64,000 nucleotides of DNA from Heterotrichella gracilis (lineage: Eukaryota; Sar; Xanthophyceae; Tribonematales; Xanthonemataceae): positions 124,001 to 188,000 of the forward strand of contig JAULBX010011100.1 in NCBI GenBank assembly GCA_032358255.1, in the 5' to 3' direction. Within the stretch, counting starts at the first letter, position 1; the number at the start of each line of letters is the position of its first letter. Below the pieces are notes generated by a model, which was given only the letters and a program-made list of their open reading frames with translations, was not told the DNA's origin and made no database searches. A program made the position numbers and the translations under genes. Positions 22,794 through 33,435 of the stretch are shown one piece after another.

Positions 22794-23425
22794 TTAGCTT
22801 CCTCTTACGGCTTTGGGTAGTCACATTCTTGCTAGGAGATAAGGGTTCAAGGTTCAACAACACTTGGCAAGCACTGTATGGAAATGCCTCAACAACCTGA
22901 ACAGCAGCACGCCACTAGCCTTGCCAAGTAGCATATGCACACGTTCTTATGAGTATCTCAAGTCTGCAACTAGCCTGTGTGCGGTGCGTCAAGTGATATA
23001 CCTGTCCCAACACGGTGGCTTACAACAAAAACAGCCAGCTGGGCGTTTATTAAGACCACTGGAACCACATATCTCTATATTTTGCGTTAATATTCGAGAA
23101 CTGGGCTCCAGAGACCCCTTTCTAGCAGCCTTCCTACTCTTGACAACCGTATTGCTTCGTGTTCTTTGCAGCAACAGTAGGGATCTAGGTGGTTCGAATG
23201 CATGCATGCATCCCACAACAAACACACACAATGCATGCGTAGGCTCTCTTCGTTGAATGTGCTGCGGTAGTAAATAAACACTTCACTAAAACAACGCATA
23301 TGATTCAAATACACTGTCATTAACGAAAGCGACACTCTCACATACCGCCAAGACAGTAGCTCCCAGCTGACAACTGCTGCTCAAAAGGGACTGACTGCAC
23401 CTTGTATTCGTGGCAACACGTCTCA
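22794..23425. promoter_or_regulatory. Divergent promoter region between TadA and DUF2358 genes
   Basis: 632 bp separate the two outward start codons. Both upstream regions lie here; no specific motif is assignable. The small open frames inside have no recognisable features. Confidence 0.45.
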
Positions 23426-25803
23426 ATGACAGCGTCAACAGCCATAAAAGGACTCCACATCCAGAGATCTTGGCGGTGTGGCGCCCAAAGTCGGGCATCC
23501 AGCGCCAGGATCACGCCTATTAGGCACCTGCCCTTCCAGCCATGTGCAAAGGCAGGCAAGGACCCAAAGACAGCAGAGGATCTTGAAAAACCGGAGCCAG
23601 GTATGTCCTATAGGCTTCTTGTTACAGATGAAAACACCACAAGGACCACTGGCTTCAGGACTGACCAGGACTTAGCTTCCAATAGACTGCGTCTCCACCA
23701 CCACCAGCAAAGTGTATGCCTTAGTGTACAAAGAGTGGTCACTTGCTGGGCTGCATGTGTGCAGGGTTGCTGCTGAAGGCTGCATGGGTGGGCGCAGAGC
23801 AACTCGGTCAGCTGGTGTCAAAACCCAAGAACGAGGATGAACCCACCAGCAGTGTACCCGCCGCCAAGGTATATATGGCACCCAGGTCCACTCTAGACAC
23901 TGGTAACACGACCATGATACAACACCTGTGGTATGTTGCTTCTGCACAAGGCATGCACGCTCCAAGTGTATGCTTACTGTGTCCTCTGCTGAGTGGCCAG
24001 CCTGCTTCCGAACACCACTGCCGCTCCCAAGTTGTACAGTACTCCAGCTCGTGCCTGTGGGGTTAGTAAGGTAGTTTACATGCCTGCCAGCATCACAGCC
24101 ATATCAGCAGTGGATGCCTTGCTTCAGTCAGCCCTATTCTGTGTGCGTCGTCAAATCCAATGTCTGCCGCGCAGCTGAGTCGAGAGGAGGTCATTGCTAG
24201 CATCAAAGACGACTACGCAGCAGACTATTTCATCAGTGGCAAGGGCGCCATGGATGCATACGACCCACAGTGCCTCTTTGCCGACCCATTTGCGTCTTTC
24301 AAGGGGGTTGAGCGGTTCAAGAAGAATGTGAGCAACTTGGGAGGGCTCCTGTAAGTCCCGCACCCCTGTCGTGCCCTGCATGCATGCTGTAACACTGTGA
24401 TGGACGTTATACCTTTGATGTTCTGTATGTATGTGATTCTGCTAACATGCTTGCGTGTGTGGGTGCGCCTGTGCATTGGCTTTGGAGGATGTATGATGTT
24501 GTTGGTAATCATTGTGCATGAAACATGCCAGGAATAAAATGGGCAGTTGTGCTGCCACAAAAGTATAATGTGGCAGGACACTGGAAGAGGTTGTGGTGCA
24601 GCAGGCCATGACCCATTGGCCATGCTTGCAGGGAGGACATCCGCATCGACATCTATGACTGGCGGGAGGACACGTGGGAGGTGGAGGCCAAGTGGAGGTT
24701 CAGCGCAATTGTGAACTTGCCTTGGAAGCCACGCCTGGCTGCTGCGGGGCGCACATCGCACGTCATCTCACAGGTAGAGTAGCAAAATTAAAAACAGACT
24801 ATTGACCACCTGTACAAAGCGCAGGGTGCCATGTGGGCATGGTTGCATGGGGCCTGGATGGAATGCCAGATCATTTTGCTGCATTGATTGTACACACACA
24901 AGATCGTATAACGTTTATTGCAGTGACAATAACTCAGGGCATGTTCATCAGTAGGGCACAGCAATGCTGTTATGGTGATATAATGTAGTATATGACATGG
25001 GGCATTTGCCTAGTGTCCCATTAATAGTATGGACTGTACTGCATTTTCAGGATTCAGGACTTGTTGTGAAGCACTACGAGCAGTGGGACACTGAGCCATG
25101 GAAGGTGATCAAGACCCTGCTCAAGCCAGCTGCAGGGCGGATACCTCAAAGCCAATCAGAGGTGTTCTTCTACGCACTCAGCGCCGGGGACCCCAAGGGG
25201 ATGTGGCTGGCGTCGTCGGGAACTGCGCTCAAGGTTTCCATCCCCATTGTGGTGGTTTCCCTGGTCACTAAAGTGGTCACTGGAGAGGGCCTTCCGGTAG
25301 GTGCTGTGGGTGATCGCCACCTGTTCCTGATCTAGGAGGATTTAAGTGAAAAACACCTGGTTATTAAAATATAGAAGTGAACAGGAAGTCTCACCCTCAA
25401 ACCTCAACACAGTCCCATGCGTGCAATGTGAGGCATCCGCACACATTGTTTTTGTCGCTGCTGTAAAGTCTAGGCCTTCCGTGTATGGCCCTTTGTTTGT
25501 GTTTGATCTGCATGGAGTGTGCTGCAATGTCATGTTACTGTTGTGTTACTGTTGTGTTACTGGTGAATCCGCAATTCTGCATTTGCACTGGGTGGTTGCT
25601 GGTGACTTCACAAATCTGTATCTGCACTGGGTATAGTAATGCTGTATGGGGATATGCCCCAACTCGTCACCCCATGAGATTATCAACCGTCTGATGCGTG
25701 GCAGGGGGTGCTGCTGGGCTCTGTTGAGGGCATTGCGTATCTTCTGTTGGTGGCCGCAGCTATCACCGAGGTGCTCAAGGTGGCTCAAGGTGGCAGGATG
25801 TAG
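23426..25803 (+). CDS. DUF2358 family protein (NTF2-like fold), probably plastid-targeted
   Basis: Six exons (23426-23600, 23765-23868, 24175-24350, 24632-24773, 25051-25296, 25705-25803) join in phase to 313 residues. The first 45 or so residues (MTASTAIKGLHIQRSWRCGA onward) are basic and Ser-rich, like a chloroplast transit peptide. After a linker, the DUF2358 domain runs from about 95 to 205: EEVIASIKDDYAADYFISGK, then YDPQCLFADPFASFKGVERF, a Trp-rich strand region (DWREDTWEVEAKWRF), LPWKPRLAAAGRT and VKHYEQWD. These are the hallmarks of the plant and cyanobacterial family, whose biochemical role is unknown to me. The C-terminal part has two hydrophobic segments (VSIPIVVVSLVTKVV; GIAYLLLVAAAITEVL), suggesting membrane anchoring. 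Confidence 0.85.
25533..25632 (+). repeat. Short tandem repeats in the last DUF2358 intron
   Basis: A run of GTTACTGTTGTG units (25534-25561) is followed by two degenerate copies of a unit of about 40 bp that end in TTTGCACTGGGT and TCTGCACTGGGT. It is intronic with no coding role. Confidence 0.6.
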
Positions 25804-27077
25804 GGGACCTACAGCAGATTTGGCTCGAGACCAGCATGCGTGGTGCTCCGCAGCACACCCATAATCGTCAACTTCTTCAGAACTCTTTCTCAGTGCAATC
25901 ATCTACAAGAAATTGTTTGACCTTGCTGTCATAGTTGGGGAAGCAAGTGGGGTTTCCAAAACAGGGTTTGCGGCAAAGTACAGCTGTATTGCATTTGTGG
26001 GGCAGCACAGGCGACCAGGGACGACCAGCGTGTCTGGCGCAGTGATGCCTGGTGCACATCACGTCCAGGTAAAAGATTTACTAATTAGTAGTGACTGGAA
26101 AGTTTGACAATAAATCTTGTAACAATCTTGTAACAATGGTATGGTCCATGGAGCAGGAAGGCTGCAGCAGTGTGGTCGATTTATTGTAATAACTTAGCGG
26201 TGGCCCTGTGGTGCAAGTGTGCGCCTCGCAGGCCTAAGACGTGGTGCTAGGCTGCCACCCTTTCAGCTTTGTAAGAGATTCCACATCTTTCAACACCAGG
26301 GCAGCCCATGCATGTGTTGCTGGGGGCCCCCACAGTCATGGCCTTGGAACCAGGATGTTCAAAAGTGCCACAGGGTGCGTTTTATATCTTCCTTTTTTAG
26401 GGTGCGGTTGAGACAAACTTTGCGCGGCATACAACCTCGTACATCTAGCGTACAATTCGCGAGCAAGCAACCAAAGAACTTATTACCCTTTGCTGTGGTG
26501 CACCATGGTTGGCTTTCTTTTCCCCTAAAAAAGGATAAGTTGTATCTTTTCTTGCCCACCAACAATTATTGGAGGGTTGGAGAAGTTATATAAACAGGTT
26601 GAATGAGGGTGCAAGCAGTTGACATACACAGAAGGGCTACCTTACACTTGGCGACAGCTCCAGATTCTTGAGCTCTTCTGTGGCGAGGTGACTTGCCAAG
26701 CCAGAAAGTCATATGCATGCATGCACATGCTGACTGTACCGTCACCGGTCAGCTGGCATGGCACGGAACAAGCAGTTTTCTTCGAAAGAGGTTTCGACGT
26801 TGTTGACGTGTTTCGTTTTTGTTGGCACTGTTTTGTGGAGCGCTGTTGATAAAACCTGCAGTTTGTGATGGCGCCAAGGACAGATTGATCTGAGGTTTTA
26901 AGAACCTCAGATAACCTACCTCGTCAAAGTGCCACCAACAAGGACAAAAAAGCTTGTAATATCCTGTGTCTGTGTTCATAGCAGTATGTACAGTATCTGA
27001 AGCTGCAAGACGTGCTTTAAAGCGAGCGTCTGCCGGAACGGGAGCCTTCAGGACAGGCTACAGCGCGGGCGAGCACC
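25804..27077. other. Intergenic region between DUF2358 and septin
   Basis: Two TGTAA signals near 26118 and 26129 mark the likely 3' end of the DUF2358 transcript. The remaining kilobase should hold the septin promoter; I see no other gene. Confidence 0.45.
26118..26133 (+). terminator. Double TGTAA polyadenylation signal (DUF2358)
   Basis: CTTGTAACAATCTTGTAACA contains two TGTAA motifs 11 nt apart, about 315 nt after the stop codon. Confidence 0.45.
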
Positions 27078-30000
27078 ATGTCAGTGCAAAGGGTGGACTC
27101 CAGTGGAGAGTTTGGGGGGTAGGTTGGCAACTGCCTTGCATCCAGTTGTTTGAGTTGTCACTGGGTATTGCTTCGCTGCAAGACATGGACATGCCATAGA
27201 GCCCAGACGTCCAGACACCTTGTACACCCTCTGCTGTTACTTCTCAGGTGCACGAGGTGTTGAGCTACAGTCGAAGGTCCTTATTTCGGTGGTGGTATTA
27301 TTCATAGGCAGTGTGTATAAGTATTATTGGTTGCACCACAACTTTTATCCATAGTACCCATGGCATCCCACACCCACCCAGCCCCCCCTCATCTGATACC
27401 TGACACCCTTCAGGTTGCATTCTGATGGCACCATCACACCCCGCACCTCCACCAATGGTCCCTCGGGACTGTACCCCCAGCTCCACGCCAGCGCACAACC
27501 AGTGCCTTCATCCCAGCTCAACACCAGCGCCAACACCAGCTATGGCCAAGACGTGCGCCACGCGTTCAGTGCAGTGCCCTCGGTCAAAGCACAGTGGACG
27601 GACCGCTGGATGAAAATTATGGTCGTAGGCGAGTGCGGCATGGGCAAAACAACCTTCATCAGGAACTTATTTGCCTCCTACACACAGGTATGATACTCGT
27701 CAGCAGCATCCATGGCAGGCTGGTCTCTGGCCCCAGCATATGTACCCTGCACTATCTCAGTACTTTTATCACTTGATTTGCAACTGCCAGTGTATCCATT
27801 TGCTGGGTTTAACAATGTATCACTGTCCACAGCACCACATATCCCGAGGATGATGCGCCCTTCCCCAGCCACTTGAATTCCATCCTCCCCTTGACTGCAT
27901 GGCCTCACTCACGGAACCTCGACCCTTGCCTGTACAAGTCCCTCTCTGACCATAGCCACTGCCCTGCCTGCCAGACGGCTGACCTCACTGTGCACGACGC
28001 ATCTGCTGCCACCAGCCAGGGGGTGTTCCTGCGCGCCCCCGAGGAGCTGTGCACCGAGATTGTGGTCAAGGACGAAATGCAGCTCATCGCCTACCACTAC
28101 CAGGTGAGGTGGCCAATTGTGGTTACCGTAGTTGGTGGCATGTTGGACTCAAAATGGAGGGGGGAAAGGGGTATGGGGTAATGAAGCAGCAATGCAGCCA
28201 GATAAGTAGCCTGCCGTTCATGCCTCCAGCTAAGCAGCCCTGTGCAGCATGTGTGGAACAATGCTGTCTACCCATTGCGCCGCATGGCATTGGGTTTGGT
28301 ACCTGTCCTGCTGCTGTGAGTGTCTCCTGGCAGCGTGGATCATATCTGTGACAGCCTGCCAATCACCCACCATGAATAGATTACAACCTTCTTGGTTATG
28401 CGTACCATTTTTGGATGCATGCATTATTCATGCGCTCATCATGGGAATAGGAATAGGAATTTCATTCAACCTATTCACCTAGCATGGCTGATGGCCAACC
28501 CTGAGTGGCACCACTGTGGCACATGTGCAAGATACCGTATCGATTACCCGTACCATGTGCTGATGCATGGAGTATCCATGGTTGCATTGCACCTATTCAT
28601 GACCTAGCCCAGCTGACGTCAACCCTGAGTGGCACGACCCTGAACGGTACTGTGGCACAGGTGCAAGACACCCCTGGCTACAACGACGACGTGCAGCTTG
28701 AGACAGGCATGCAGGACATACTGGACTACATTGAGGAAAACAACTGGTGAGGACAGCACATAGGGTTGGGAGCAACCTGAGGTGTATCATCTGTTGATCT
28801 TGCGCAAGCACATGTTCTGCTGGGTCAGACTGTTTAACTGGCTGTACTGCTTGACCACTTGCATGCATCCCAGTGGGTTGTAAAAACTTGTGAAACGTAC
28901 TTATTTGCCTCGCACCCCACCTGCAGGCGGTACATGTCAATGGAGCAGGACCCACTGCGAGGGGGGCCCATGAACCGATTGCCGGACCCCAGGGTGGACG
29001 CATGCCTCTACTTTGTGCCCCCTCACAGGCTGAAGCAGGTGGGTGCACAGGGCGGCGGGGTGGACTGCAACTAGGAGAGTGATGTTGGCCCGCTTTGGTA
29101 TAATGGAATTAACGGGATCCCAGGAGGGACGCATGCCTCTCTATGCATGCATGATAGAGCATACTATCTCGTCTCTCCTGACCCACAGGCTGAGGTAGGA
29201 GGGTGCAAAAGGGGTTATGTACTTCTTGTGTCCAACTTTTGGTAGTGGACCCTGTCAACATTCCATGTAGCATGCATAGTCATGTCACCAGCCCTCCCTG
29301 ACCCCTGGCGTTGCTCCACCTGACCCTGGTCTATATTGCGCTCATTAGCTCATCGGAAGCCCTGCCATTGCGCCATTGTGTGCAGGTGGATGTTGCGTTC
29401 ATGACTCGACTGGCTGAGCTGGTGCCCGTCATACCCATACTGGCCAAGGCGGATTCAATGACCACGCATGAGCTGGAGGAGTTCAGGGCTAGGGTGCGTT
29501 GTAAACCGTAAACCCTGAGCAAAACCCTCTGATGCTTGGGTGCCAATGAAATGTCCTGCTTCATCTTCATCGTCTTTCCTGGTAATCCGGGCAATTGGTA
29601 TGAATTGCAGCAGTGCATTTAAGGCATCTGTGTACATCCATAGCTGTGACCACATGTACCTGCACACTGTTTGTTGTGTGCTGTAGGTGCCCTGCATGGC
29701 ACCCTCTGGAAAAATTAAATTATGCAGTAAATTCCATGTAACAAGCTTGCACAGCGCTTTCCAAAATAACCACCGTTGCATTGATCCAATGTCGTTATAT
29801 TACAAAACATTAAATAATTAATCTTCATAAGAAAATCCAAGCATTTGTTGTGGTGTAGGTGCGCTCTGCGCTGCACTCTGCCGGCAAGGGGATCATCCAC
29901 GAGTTTTCCGAGGACGCGCTTCGTGAGGCGGGGTCCCAGCCGCCCTTTGCAGTTATTGCAAGCAATGTCATGGACATGGCGGTGGGCGGGTACGCGCACA

Positions 30001-31433
30001 ACCCTCGCAAAACAACATCCTGCTCGTGCATGCGGCTCCGCCAGGGTGGCCAAAGGGGTATTCCGTCCATTTGTGGGCGTGGAGTGGTTTACATCATGTA
30101 TTTTGGCAGAGCAGCCAGATCAGCGGCTCATGGTCTCGCAACCCCTCCCCACCCCCCACAGCCTCTGTCACTACCCTGTGCACAGCCAGTCACCTGCATT
30201 GCATGACCAGCCCGGAACAGGAGGAAAAATATCACCTTCCCTTCCCTTTCCTTATTTTTTCTAAAGAAACTTCTTCCTTTCCAGCTTCTGGCCTGTGCGG
30301 CGCTACCCCTGGGGCGTGTGCGAGGCGCTGCGCAGCCACCACTCCGACCTGCCGTGCCTGAAGAAGCTGCTGTTTGAGGTGGGGTACGAGGAACTCAAGC
30401 TGGAGACGGAGCGCAGGTATTATGGCTTCAGGAAGGAGCAGCTGCTGCAGGGGAAAGGTGCGTGGGGTGGGGTGAAGCTGGGTGTTTGAGGAGGGTGTTT
30501 GAGTGCTGGGAGGGTGGGTGCTGTGGTGGCGGCAGGTGGGGGTATGACAAGCTAAGATGGAGACAATGCAAGGGGGCTAAGGGTTCAGAAGGGGCAGCTG
30601 CTGATGGGGGGTATGGGTGGCAGGGTGGAAGGGGCTTGGGGTTTGTGGATGCGTGGGCAATGCAGGTCAATCCCTGAAAATGCTGGGCTTTGAAACGAGG
30701 CGCAAGGTGCCGAGGGCCACAGCTAAGCAGTTGGCCTCGATTTGCTCCCGTGATTCCGCACTGTTGACTCAATCGCACCTGTGGTTGTGCAGAGCGCAGC
30801 CCCAAGGATACCAACCCTAAACCCTAGACCTGTGGATGTGCAGAGCCCAGCGCCAAGGACACCACCCTTAAACCTAAACCCTAAACCCTGTGGTTGTGCA
30901 GAGCGCAGCGCCAAGGACACCAACCCAGTGCAGAGGCAAGCGCTGTATCGCAACCGGCGGCGCCGGCGCCAGAAGTGCGGCTCGGGGTTCCAAGGGTTCC
31001 TGGCTAAGGGCCTGGCTCGGGTGGCCCTGTTTGGGGCCATGTATGCCGTGGCGCACATGCTGGCCAACAAGACCTCCCCCGGTGCACAGCTCAGCAAGGT
31101 GCGGTGATGTGGTTGGTGGGTGGGGCTGGCGCTCGTAATTAATATTCATTACACCTATACAATTTCCTTTAATATACAATAACCCAAAAAAACACGTAAT
31201 AAAAAAAGCTAAAGGTGACCCTATAAATATTGGCGCAGGCTCGAAGCGCACTGCACGCCAGGGTGGAGCAGCTCAAAGCAACCTGCGGCAAGCAGCAGCA
31301 GAAGCAGCTGGGCAGGTGGCTCAAGCCAGGGGCGGAACCCCAACCAGCGCCAGAGCCGCCTGCGCCTGAACCAGAGCCTGAGCCGGAGCCTGTCCCTGCG
31401 CCGCCACCAAAGAGGAGAGGCTGGTTCTCGTGA
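27078..31433 (+). CDS. Septin GTPase with C-terminal hydrophobic segment
   Basis: Exons: 27078-27118, 27414-27687, 27833-28103, 28613-28746, 28927-29038, 29386-29493, 29859-29989, 30285-30457, 30666-30749, 30902-31098 and 31239-31433, about 570 residues. G1 is GECGMGKTT (about residue 86), G3 is DTPG in VQDTPGYNDD, and G4 is AKAD. The septin-specific RRYPWG motif is in exon 8. The exons for the G domain are in phase except the 27687/27833 join, which is off by two bases. After the G domain come a basic stretch (YRNRRRRRQK), a hydrophobic helix (RVALFGAMYAVAHMLA) and an acidic, Pro-rich tail of EP repeats. Septins form filaments on membranes at division sites; the hydrophobic segment may anchor or bind membrane. 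The end of exon 9 (weak donor GTGATT) is chosen by phase only. Confidence 0.85.
28485..28670 (+). repeat. Duplicate of septin exon 4 start and its upstream intron end
   Basis: 28480-28543 (CTAGCATGGCTGATGGCCAA, then ACCCTGAGTGGCACCACTGT and GTGCAAGATACC) is a degenerate copy of 28603-28673. The latter contains the real acceptor at 28612 and the exon start with ACCCTGAGTGGCACGACCCT and GTGCAAGACACC. The period is about 120 bp. The upstream copy lacks part of the codons before GTGCAAGA. Confidence 0.75.
28985..29215 (+). repeat. Duplicate of septin exon 5 3' end
   Basis: The exon end GGACGCATGCCTCTACTTTG, then CTGACCCACAGGCTGA-like sequence and a GT donor, recurs at about 29125-29205. There it reads GGACGCATGCCTCTCTATGC and then CACAGGCTGAGGTAGGAGGG. 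The copy lies wholly in intron 5 and is interrupted by a TGCATGCATG insert. Confidence 0.7.
30775..30901 (+). repeat. Tandem copies of septin exon 10 acceptor and start with CCCTAAA spacers
   Basis: Two extra copies of the acceptor plus exon start (TGTGCAG, then AGCGCAGC and CCAAGGA) precede the real exon at 30902. They begin near 30793 and 30842. Each is followed by telomere-like repeats (CAACCCTAAACCCTAGACC and CTTAAACCTAAACCCTAAAC). The layout is the same as at GH2 exon 7. Reading through copy 1 from exon 9 gives a stop at the first CCCTAAA unit (30818-30820). Confidence 0.88.
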
Positions 31434-33435
31434 GGTGGGGCACCGCGGCAGCACCATTTGCCGCGGGCGTTGGATGCGCACGGGTATTGAGCAGCGGGCT
31501 ATTTGTCCCATGCCGGCAGGTCATAAAGTACATTGTGGTTGTAGGTAGGTAGGTTTTCATGCTGGATGTGCCGTACCCCAGTTTGGGACCCAGCGCGTGC
31601 CAAGCTTTTGTTTTCGGTTACCATACAGTACTCTGGGTGAAGTGCTTTTTTAGCCTACCCCATTCTCAACAACAGTGGTCCTGGAGCTCACAATGTGCAA
31701 TCAGCTTTTTGCTTGGGTTGAACCACTGTACAATGAGGTGGTTAGAGTCATACATCTCGACCTTGTCGATCCACACACACCATGGAAAGGATTGACTGCC
31801 GTGCATTGCGATTATAACCAGTACCCTCTCTGTTTAGCGATCTCCAATAGTGGCAAGCAGCTTGAGCACTCAGCAAAGCACCTTTTTATTTGATTTTGGT
31901 GGGACGTACCAGGTTGTCTCTAGACTAGAGCTGGGATTTTGAAAGTAATTGTGGGGGTTGTAAGCCACGAGATTCTGCGGGAGCACCCCCCGTTGTGAGC
32001 AGGGTCACCATGGCATTATACACAGTACTCACTGAGTCTCTTGTACTTGCCCTTGCAATCCAAATGCCATTCGGATAGCTTCACGCCTTGGTGCTGCTTC
32101 CCTTTTTCGGTTGTTGTAGTCTATCATAGCATAGGAAGGGAGGGAGAGAAAGGGAAATGGACGTAATTTGAGTAGAAAACGGCATTCATTATGTGCAAGT
32201 TGGGAGATTGTAATTTATGGCCTGCCAGGGGTTTCTGATCACTGACAGGGGAAAGTGTGACAAAGGTATGGCACCATCATGCTGGCTCAGGCATGTCGCA
32301 TGCAACATGCTCTTAGCTTGTCTGGTTTTGAGTGTCCAACAGGTTGAATGTTTATTGCAAATTCGTACATGTGCATGCAATGATATCGTTGCCAATGGAT
32401 TGCAGCGCTCAACTCAATTACAATCTACAGTTACAGTCTGTTACAATTCTATCAAACGTCAAGTGTGGCGAAGGTATGTCCAATCATCTGCCATAATATT
32501 CAGACTGAGCGCAGCCATGGCAGCATATAAATGATCCCTCGTCCATTGTGCAAAATGAATCCTTGCCGTAGAGTGTGGGTTTCTGAACAATCGGCCATTG
32601 GATGATCATGAGCTGCCGCGCAAGTCTCTTTGGGAAAAGGTGTTCAAAACCATGAATGATACCGTAGACGCTGGGCCTAGCTAACGCATCGTATTGGATA
32701 ATTTATGGTATACCATACATGGCACATAGCAATGTACAATCGTAAATTGATGGTAAGTCCCTAAATAATGCATGGCAAAAGCCCTGTTGCTCCCCATGGA
32801 CTTGTCGCAGTAATTCCAAATGATTCACATGATCCATATGGCCAGTAATACATTTACCTGGTAAATTACCTAATGGTTGTAATTGATGCACTCTGATTGA
32901 AATGTACGGCAGCAGACTGCATAATGCTGGATGTGGCCACACTAAAATACTCATCCAGTGGCAGTCTGCACAATGTCAATGGGTGCAATGTTTACCTCAC
33001 TGAACTCTGGTCTGCTCTGACATGGTCCACACGCGGGAAATTGCAGTCACTGTGCCCAAGACCCTCAATTGATATATACATGTACAACAACCCCGCTGCT
33101 GGAAAGGCAAACATGCGTGTGTACAATGATCCGCCGAACCAAAGGTGCGCGAGTTTCTTGCCACACCGCTCATTGCCTAGCCAGCACTCACCACTCAGCT
33201 CAGACAATCCCCAATGCAAATGAAATTACTCATGACCGCTGCCCTGACGACCATTGACATGGAGAGATGACCATAGTCTCCCAATCCCCCTGCAGTTGCA
33301 CCCTGGGTAGCCATGCCCAGCTCGCGTCGTGACCAAGCTTGGTAGAAGAATGCCTTGACAGCTGCGCAGCACTGTCCTGGCTCATAAAAGAGGCACCCCT
33401 CATGATCCTTGCATGTAACTGCACCCGTCCTGGCC
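31434..33435. other. Convergent intergenic region, no gene seen
   Basis: This lies between septin (+) and a PPR gene (-). A TGTAA at 31959-31963 may end the septin transcript. Three TTACA motifs (TGTAA on the minus strand) near 32419-32441 could end the PPR transcript. Short open frames (for example 32897-33223, +) show no recognisable domain. Confidence 0.4.

Noticed and set aside
23185-23215. GGTTCGAATG resembling a tRNA T-arm
   Set aside because: No acceptor stem, D-arm or anticodon arm at the right distance.
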